A model generated the notes under the pieces. The model saw only the letters and a list, made by a program, of their open reading frames with translations. It was not told the origin of the DNA and did no database searches. From contig SKNL01000195.1 in NCBI GenBank assembly GCA_007120555.1, positions 1-12,321 of the forward strand: a stretch of 12,321 nt of DNA, written 5' to 3'. Position numbers and translations under genes: made by a program. This document shows positions 7,493 to 12,321 of this stretch, one piece after another (the stretch's first letter is position 1; each line of letters opens with the position of its first letter). This DNA comes from Balneolales bacterium (GTDB taxonomy: Bacteria; Bacteroidota; Rhodothermia; Balneolales; Natronogracilivirgulaceae).

Positions 7493-7695
7493 AAGAGATG
7501 GAGTAAATCAGATGGAATAAATTGGAATTGCCATGGTGCTGAAGGACGCGCCGGATGATGGTGTCGCCGACCCCGAAAGCGCAACCGTCATCCATCACAC
7601 CGTACGAAGCTTCCATTATACTAAAGAAGCCTGTCATAGGAAAACCGGAATCAGGCTGAAAGCGATCACACAATCACGCCCAAAAAAACACCGCC
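7493..7695. other. Divergent intergenic region between the M14 peptidase gene and rtcB
   Basis: About 200 bp separating two outward-facing genes and so expected to hold both promoters. I found no clear TTTG/TAnnTTTG pair on either strand and no RNA fold that I would name. A weak inverted repeat (GGATGA near 7552, TCATCC near 7589) was seen. It has no run of T and no known motif. Confidence 0.5.
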
Positions 7696-8991
7696 ATGTT
7701 TCAAAAGATAGAAGGGTACCCCGTTTACGGAGATCACGATGAGCAGACCATCCGGCAATTTCTGGATGTCATGAGCAGGGCAGAATATGGTGCCCTGATG
7801 GCGGACGGACATCTGGGCTATGTCATGCCCATCGGAGGGGTTGCGGCCTATCGCAACAAGGTGTCCCCCGTGGGTGTCGGATTTGATATCGGATGCGGCA
7901 ACCTGGCTGTCCGGCTGGATATGCAGAAAAAAGACCTGAATCTGGACCTCCTGCTTGACCGCATCGAAAAATACATCTCCTTCGGTATCGGACAGACCAA
8001 CCCGGAGGCCCCCCGCGATCATCCCATTTTCGACAGCGACGACTGGGACGCATACGAACCGGCCTCCCTGCGGGCCGAACTGAAGAAACTGGGCCGCGAC
8101 CAGCTGGGTACCGTGGGTGCCGGAAACCACTACGTGGACATTTTTGCCGATGAACAGGATCGCATCTGGGTGGGCGTCCATTTCGGAAGCCGGGGGCTGG
8201 GACACAAAACAGCAACCGGATTCATCAACCTGTCGCAGGACCGGCCCTGGAATGTGCGCGCCGTGGAAAAAGAGGTGCTTCTGGATGTCGACAGCGACCT
8301 CGGCGAGCGATATTACCAAGCCATGCGGCTCTGCGGCGCCTATGCGTGGGCCGGACGCGAATGGGTGTGCGAGTATACGGCAAAGCTGGCCGGTGCCGAA
8401 ATCGTTGAACGCGTCCACAATCATCACAACTATGCCTGGAAAGAGCAGCATCCGGATCCCGGATCGCTGAAACAGGATTTGGCAGATAATGCCGCAGAGG
8501 AGCGAACAAAGGGAAAGAATGGCGGCAAAAACACGTCGCGCAAAGCCACTTTGCGCGACTACCTGGTCATCCGCAAAGGCGCGACCCCTGCATTCCCGGG
8601 CCAGCTCAGTTTTGTTGGTGGAAGCATGGGCGATCCCTCGGTGATTCTGGAAGGGGTTGACAGTTCCGAGAGCAAAAGGGCGCTCTATTCAACCATTCAC
8701 GGGGCGGGACGTGTCATGTCACGGACCAAAGCCGCCGGCAAATACCGCGGCCGGGGGAAAAAGCGCAAGCAGGTCCGGGCCGGTGAGGTGACCCCGAAGA
8801 TGATGAAGGAATGGATTAAGAAAAAGGGGGTCAAGCTGCGTGGCGGGGGACTGGATGAATCCCCTCATGTCTACCGCCGCCTCACCGATGTTCTCAATAC
8901 GCATCAGAACACCATTGAAATCAAACACTGGCTGCAGCCGCTCGGCGTGGTCATGGCCGGACCGGATATCTTTGATCCGTTCATCGATTAG
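7696..8991 (+). CDS. rtcB: RtcB-family RNA-splicing ligase
   Basis: RtcB joins RNA ends bearing 2',3'-cyclic phosphate or 3'-phosphate to 5'-OH, using GTP and Mn2+ through a guanylated histidine; bacterial members act in RNA repair. The 431-residue protein has the core motifs in order: the early ADGHLGYVMPIGGV region; FDIGCGN (metal ligands Asp64, Cys67); GTVGAGNHYVDI (Asn144, His145); VHFGSRGLGHKT (His162); VHNHHNYAW (His241-244); RKGATPA (293-299); GGSMG (308-312); and HGAGRVMSR, whose His335 corresponds to the guanylated histidine. Position 148 is Asp where the well-studied archaeal and E. coli enzymes have Glu. A Lys/Gly-rich stretch (about 268-287) and a basic stretch (about 345-380, GKYRGRGKKRKQ and KEWIKKKG) lie between and after the motifs. 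No rtcA or rtcR neighbour is present, so regulation is unlike the E. coli rtc operon. ATG 7696 gives the family start; no ribosome site is seen. Confidence 0.93.
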   Translation: MFQKIEGYPVYGDHDEQTIRQFLDVMSRAEYGALMADGHLGYVMPIGGVAAYRNKVSPVGVGFDIGCGNLAVRLDMQKKDLNLDLLLDRIEKYISFGIGQTNPEAPRDHPIFDSDDWDAYEPASLRAELKKLGRDQLGTVGAGNHYVDIFADEQDRIWVGVHFGSRGLGHKTATGFINLSQDRPWNVRAVEKEVLLDVDSDLGERYYQAMRLCGAYAWAGREWVCEYTAKLAGAEIVERVHNHHNYAWKEQHPDPGSLKQDLADNAAEERTKGKNGGKNTSRKATLRDYLVIRKGATPAFPGQLSFVGGSMGDPSVILEGVDSSESKRALYSTIHGAGRVMSRTKAAGKYRGRGKKRKQVRAGEVTPKMMKEWIKKKGVKLRGGGLDESPHVYRRLTDVLNTHQNTIEIKHWLQPLGVVMAGPDIFDPFID

Positions 8992-9084
8992 AGTCACGGC
9001 CGATGTTTCACATGTATGCTTGGCAAGGGTTTCGTGTTCATGCGGAGGCCCCTCCTTGTCCCCCCTTCCTGCGCCTTTTTCTCC

Positions 9085-9115
9085 TTGATTAACTTGGCAA
9101 ATTCTTGTACTTATG
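9085..9115 (+). promoter_or_regulatory. Candidate Bacteroidota-type promoter for cstA-trhA
   Basis: TTG at 9085-9087, a 20-nt spacer, then TACTTATG at 9108-9115, a one-mismatch match to TAnnTTTG. Initiation near 9122 would leave a leader of about 26 nt before the cstA ATG. Spacing and placement fit; evidence is by pattern only. Confidence 0.4.
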
Positions 9116-9147
9116 GTGATTGTCAAACCACCACTTGCTGAGTCACC

Positions 9148-10806
9148 ATGTCTGTACTGGCCATCCTTGCAGGAACCATCGCCATTCTGCTGAGTGCCTA
9201 CCGGTTCTACGGGTCGTTCATCACCCGAAAACTGGGGGTGAGCAACAGCAACATCACCCCGGCCCACACCCGCGAAGACGGTGTGGATTACGTTCCGAGC
9301 AACCGGTTTGTGGTACTTGGACACCATTTTGCGTCCATTGCCGGAGCCGGTCCCATCGTCGGGCCGGTCATCGCCGTCTCTTTTGGATGGGTACCCGCCC
9401 TTCTCTGGATAATCATCGGCGGCATCTTCTTCGGTGCCGTTCATGACATCACGTCCATGACCGCTTCGCTGCGTCACCAGGGCAAGTCCATTGGCGAAAT
9501 CATCCAGCAATACATCGGCGATTCCGGAAAAAAACTCTTTCTCATTTTTGCATTCGCCACGTTGCTTCTGGTCATTGCGGTCTTCATAGACATCGTGGCC
9601 CGAACCTTTATCACGGTCCCCTCTGCCGCGTCGGCGTCAGTCTTTTTCATCCTTCTCGCTCTTGTGTTCGGCGTCGTCATCAACCGCCTGGGCTTCCCGC
9701 TCTGGATCAGCACCATATTCGGGGTCGGCCTGCTCTACTTCTTCGTGTATCTCGGTGAAATCTATCCCATTCAGATCGGGTATGGTTCCTGGATCGCCAT
9801 CCTGGTCGCCTACATTTTCATGGCCGCCGTAACACCGGTATCCATACTGCTGCAGCCCCGGGATTTCCTCAACTCCTTCCTGCTGTACGGAATGATCCTT
9901 TTCGGCATTGTTGGAATCATTATCGGCAACCCGCGCATTGAAATGACCTCATCCATGCAATTCCAGGTGGAAAATCTCGGATTCCTGTTCCCGGTCCTTT
10001 TTGTCACCATCGCCTGCGGTGCGATTTCCGGCTTTCACTCCCTGGTGGCATCCGGCACCACATCCAAACAGATCAACAAAGAAGAAGATGTCAAAATGAT
10101 CGGTTTCGGGGGGATGCTGATCGAGACCCTGCTTGCGGTCATCGCCGTTATGGCCGTTGCCGTTATGACACGCGCCGATTTCGGCCTCCGGCTGGCAGAA
10201 GCGGGACCCGTAACTTTGTTTTCTGAAGGGCTTGGCGGATTCATCTCCTCGATCGGAATTCCTGTTTCGGTGGCCATCTCTTTCGTGGCGCTGACCGTTT
10301 CCGCTTTTGCGCTGACCACCCTTGACACCTGCACGCGGCTGGCACGTTTTATCATCCAGGAATATGCCGAGGACATCCCGTCCGTGCGTATCCGCGCGCC
10401 CCTGCAAAACCGTTTTTTCGCTACATTCCTGGCTGTGCTTTTATCCGGGATGCTGCTGCTTACCGGACAGTTCGAACAGCTCTGGCCCATATTCGGCTCT
10501 GCCAACCAGCTGCTGGCCGCCCTGGCCCTTCTGGCCGGGACCGTCTGGCTGGCAAAGAAAAAAGTGAACCCGGTTTTCACCGTCATCCCAATGATATTCA
10601 TGTTCACCGTAACGCTGCTTTCCCTGCTCATCTTCGCATGGAACCAGTACCAGCAGGACTCCTGGTTTCTGAGCGTGCTCTCGATCACCCTGTTTGTACT
10701 TGCGGTGATCCTTGTGGTGATGGCCCGCAACAGCCTTCGTCAATTTTACGAGGAAGAAAAACGCGGGCAGACGAAACCGGAATTAAAAAGCGTTCCACAA
10801 AGATGA
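9148..10806 (+). CDS. cstA: Carbon starvation protein A (CstA family transporter)
   Basis: CstA proteins are polytopic inner-membrane carriers linked to peptide and pyruvate uptake, induced in carbon starvation in the species studied. The 552-residue product is almost wholly hydrophobic helices. It holds the conserved blocks HHFASIAGAGPIVGPVIA (about 59-76), GAVHDITSMTASLRHQGKSIGE (about 97-117), and later SGFHSLVASGTTSKQ, TTLDTCTRLARF and LWPIFGSANQLLA. It is shorter than E. coli CstA (701 residues) and ends in a charged tail (EEEKRGQTKPELK). The ATG at 9148 gives MSVLAILAGTIAILLSAYRFYG, a proper first membrane helix. The TGA stop overlaps the ATG of the next gene (ATGA, 10803-10806), so the two are surely cotranscribed and likely translationally coupled. 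The exact substrate here cannot be told from sequence. Confidence 0.94.
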   Translation: MSVLAILAGTIAILLSAYRFYGSFITRKLGVSNSNITPAHTREDGVDYVPSNRFVVLGHHFASIAGAGPIVGPVIAVSFGWVPALLWIIIGGIFFGAVHDITSMTASLRHQGKSIGEIIQQYIGDSGKKLFLIFAFATLLLVIAVFIDIVARTFITVPSAASASVFFILLALVFGVVINRLGFPLWISTIFGVGLLYFFVYLGEIYPIQIGYGSWIAILVAYIFMAAVTPVSILLQPRDFLNSFLLYGMILFGIVGIIIGNPRIEMTSSMQFQVENLGFLFPVLFVTIACGAISGFHSLVASGTTSKQINKEEDVKMIGFGGMLIETLLAVIAVMAVAVMTRADFGLRLAEAGPVTLFSEGLGGFISSIGIPVSVAISFVALTVSAFALTTLDTCTRLARFIIQEYAEDIPSVRIRAPLQNRFFATFLAVLLSGMLLLTGQFEQLWPIFGSANQLLAALALLAGTVWLAKKKVNPVFTVIPMIFMFTVTLLSLLIFAWNQYQQDSWFLSVLSITLFVLAVILVVMARNSLRQFYEEEKRGQTKPELKSVPQR

Positions 10807-11471
10807 AACCGATGCGATCCATCCTGTCCCGGGTCCGCGAACCCGCCAATGCGTACACGCATCTTGCCGGCGCACTGCTCTCCGTGCTCGGACTCGTACT
10901 GCTCATCCACAAATCCGCTCTGCACGGACAGCCGACACATATTGTAGCGTTCTCGATTTTCGGAAGCAGCATGATCCTGCTCTATCTCGCAAGCACCCTC
11001 TACCACCTTCTTCCCGTATCCGAAAAAGGGATCCGCATCCTGCGCCGCATTGACCATATCATGATCTATGTGCTGATTGCCGGCACATACACCCCGATCA
11101 CCCTGATCGTGCTGGATGGATTTGTCGGGTGGGCGCTTTTCACCGCCGTCTGGGCCGTTGCCGTACTGGGCGTGATCTTCAAACTGATCTGGTTCAACGC
11201 CCCGAAATGGGTCTCCCTGGTGCTTTACCTGACCATGGGATGGATGGCCCTCATCGTTTTTCCCGCATTATGGCAGGTTTTCTCCTTCGGCGCCATCGCG
11301 TGGCTTTTAATGGGCGGACTCGCATACACCCTGGGTGCCATCATCTATGGAATCAAATGGCCTAATCCCTCGCCAAAACATTTTAATTTTCACGCAATTT
11401 GGCATATTATGGTGATGGTCGGCAGCTTCTGCTTCTTCTGGCTGATGTACCAGTATGTGATCTACTACTGA
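10803..11471 (+). CDS. trhA: Hemolysin III / TrhA (PAQR-family membrane protein)
   Basis: A 222-residue seven-helix membrane protein of the hemolysin III (TrhA, PAQR) family. The family resembles adiponectin receptors and alkaline ceramidases, which use a zinc site within the membrane; the bacterial role has been linked to membrane lipid or energy homeostasis and is not firmly set. The zinc-site pattern is complete: EPANAYTHLAGALLS (His20), ASTLYHLLP (Ser64, His68), RIDHIMIY (Asp84, His85) and the C-terminal FHAIWHIMV (His197, His201). The start is the ATG overlapping the cstA stop. The frame is open farther upstream, but that part lies wholly inside cstA and has no membrane character. Pairing with cstA is either a convenience operon or a functional link, which the sequence does not decide. 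A strong GC hairpin follows 31 nt after the stop. Confidence 0.93.
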   Translation: MKPMRSILSRVREPANAYTHLAGALLSVLGLVLLIHKSALHGQPTHIVAFSIFGSSMILLYLASTLYHLLPVSEKGIRILRRIDHIMIYVLIAGTYTPITLIVLDGFVGWALFTAVWAVAVLGVIFKLIWFNAPKWVSLVLYLTMGWMALIVFPALWQVFSFGAIAWLLMGGLAYTLGAIIYGIKWPNPSPKHFNFHAIWHIMVMVGSFCFFWLMYQYVIYY

Positions 11472-11502
11472 TCAGAAGCTTCATGGCCCCGGTTTTCAAG
11501 GC

Positions 11503-11539
11503 AACCCGCCCGATCACAACCGATTCAGACGGGCGGGTT
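11503..11539 (+). terminator. GC-rich hairpin, likely terminator of the cstA-trhA unit
   Basis: A perfect 10-bp inverted repeat, AACCCGCCCG (11503-11512) and CGGGCGGGTT (11530-11539), with a 17-nt loop. It lies between the trhA stop and the next gene's start. It is followed by only scattered T residues, so it is not a textbook intrinsic terminator, but its stem strength and position favour transcript ending or 3'-end protection. Confidence 0.55.
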
Positions 11540-11567
11540 CTGTGAGCTAATCTTCTTGCTTCATCCT

Positions 11568-12321
11568 ATGGGTACATACCGATTGACGTGGGGTATAACG
11601 CTTCTGCTGATTCTCCTTTCGGGGGTGGATGCGGCACGGGCCCAGATCTACGAGAATGTCTACCGTCCGACGCGCCCCGCCTGGCAGCAGCTCGAAACAC
11701 CGCATTTTCGCATACTTTTCCAGGAAGGAGAGGAAGCGGCCGCCCTGCGTTCGGCCTGGCTGATGGAGGACCAGTACGATATCGTGCAAACGCTGGTCGG
11801 CGGATCCCTTTCCGGCATGCCGGTGGTGCTGAACGGTCAGAACGATCTTTCGAACGGATACGTCACCACCCAGAATTTTCGCATTGAGGTCGAAATACCA
11901 CGGATCAAGAGCAAGAGCATGAACCCATCGGACGGAAACTGGCTTAATACCGTCATGCCGCATGAGCTGGTCCACGCCCTGCACCTGAATGTGATCCCGG
12001 CCTTCGGGGTGGCCGGTGTGATCCGCCCGTTTTCACCGGATCTCGCCCGCTCCATGCACCTTGCCGCCCCGCTTGGCATGATCGAGGGCATTGCCGTCTT
12101 CCATGAGTCGCACCGCCAATACGGATTGAGCGGCCGCGGCAACCACCCCTATTTCACACAGCAGTTCGAAACCATCTACGACAGCCGCCACCGCTGGTCA
12201 CTCGGACAAATGCTGATGGATCCGGCCCGGACCTGGCCGTTCGACCGTCACTATATCGGCGGACATGAATTCATCCACTGGCTGCAGTACGAATACGGCA
12301 TGGAAACTACGAAAAACACCA
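11568..12321 (+). CDS. Secreted HExxH metallopeptidase (peptidase MA-like), 5' part, runs off the window
   Basis: The first 251 codons of an open frame with no stop before the window ends. ATG 11568 begins a clear signal peptide (a basic start, then TLLLILLSGV, then an AxA-type cleavage site near residue 25, ARA before Q). The mature part opens with WQQLETPHFRILFQEGEE, typical of MA-clan peptidases that begin with a small beta-alpha domain. It then has the zinc motif HELVH (132-136), a probable third ligand Glu173 in MIEGIAVFHES, and a later YIGGHEFIHWLQYEYG block. In this lineage such N-terminal domains are often followed by a TolB-like beta-propeller of about 600-700 residues; that part is not visible here, so it is only an expectation. 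Substrate unknown. It lies 28 nt after the GC hairpin, so it probably has its own promoter, although I could not pick one out. Confidence 0.82.
   Translation, partial: MGTYRLTWGITLLLILLSGVDAARAQIYENVYRPTRPAWQQLETPHFRILFQEGEEAAALRSAWLMEDQYDIVQTLVGGSLSGMPVVLNGQNDLSNGYVTTQNFRIEVEIPRIKSKSMNPSDGNWLNTVMPHELVHALHLNVIPAFGVAGVIRPFSPDLARSMHLAAPLGMIEGIAVFHESHRQYGLSGRGNHPYFTQQFETIYDSRHRWSLGQMLMDPARTWPFDRHYIGGHEFIHWLQYEYGMETTKNT

Noticed and set aside
7485..7673. Small 62-codon minus-strand ORF between the M14 gene and rtcB
   Set aside because: It overlaps the start of the M14 gene, shows no family features, and has no ribosome site or promoter; likely chance.
9048..9070. Hairpin (GGAGG / CCTCC) after rtcB as a terminator
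   Set aside because: The loop would be only about two bases and the next run is of C rather than T; not a credible intrinsic terminator.
8719..9510. 263-codon minus-strand ORF across the rtcB end and cstA start
   Set aside because: It crosses two well-supported genes and the candidate cstA promoter; composition and low motif content point to a shadow frame.
10638..10802. N-terminal extension of trhA inside cstA
   Set aside because: It lies wholly in the cstA coding sequence in another frame and lacks membrane or PAQR features; the ATGA overlap gives the natural start.
1..12321. CRISPR arrays, insertion sequences, phage genes, toxin-antitoxin pairs, tRNA or rRNA genes
   Set aside because: No spaced direct repeats, transposase motifs, terminal inverted repeats, or RNA-gene signatures were seen on reading both strands; the neighbourhood looks like core chromosome.

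Overview
The window looks like chromosomal DNA from the Bacteroidota/Rhodothermota/Balneolota side of the tree. It is moderately GC-rich. No start codon has a convincing Shine-Dalgarno sequence. Two intergenic regions carry elements resembling the Bacteroidota sigma-factor promoter (TTTG, about 20 nt, then TAnnTTTG). Two large secreted metallopeptidases have architectures I associate with this lineage (an M14 peptidase with a DLNRDW motif, and an MA-clan HExxH peptidase). The lineage call is inference; no rRNA or tRNA is present to settle it.

Layout, left to right: (1) the 3' end of a TPR-type helical-repeat protein (+). (2) Convergent with it, sharing a CTAG at the two stops, a polyphosphate kinase 1 gene (-). 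It has a clean in-frame internal loss of roughly 147 codons, including the segment that normally carries the phospho-accepting histidine. (3) Divergent from it, ruvB (+), then metK (+). (4) Convergent with metK, a 939-residue secreted M14 zinc carboxypeptidase-like protein (-) with a 12-bp tandem-repeat tract just after its signal peptide. (5) Divergent from that, an RtcB-family RNA ligase (+). (6) cstA (+) and a hemolysin III/TrhA PAQR-family gene (+), joined by an ATGA start-stop overlap, followed by a strong GC hairpin. (7) The first 251 codons of a secreted HExxH metallopeptidase (+) running off the right edge.

Most of this is ordinary housekeeping and transport: recombination (RuvB), SAM supply (MetK), RNA repair (RtcB), nutrient uptake in starvation (CstA), a membrane PAQR protein, and two peptidases of the envelope or exterior. 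I see no phage, insertion sequence, CRISPR array, toxin-antitoxin pair or defence island, and no convincing new multigene system. The observation most worth following is the internally deleted PPK1. It keeps the N-terminal, head and second-histidine regions but should be unable to make polyphosphate by the known mechanism, unless the deletion is an assembly artefact.
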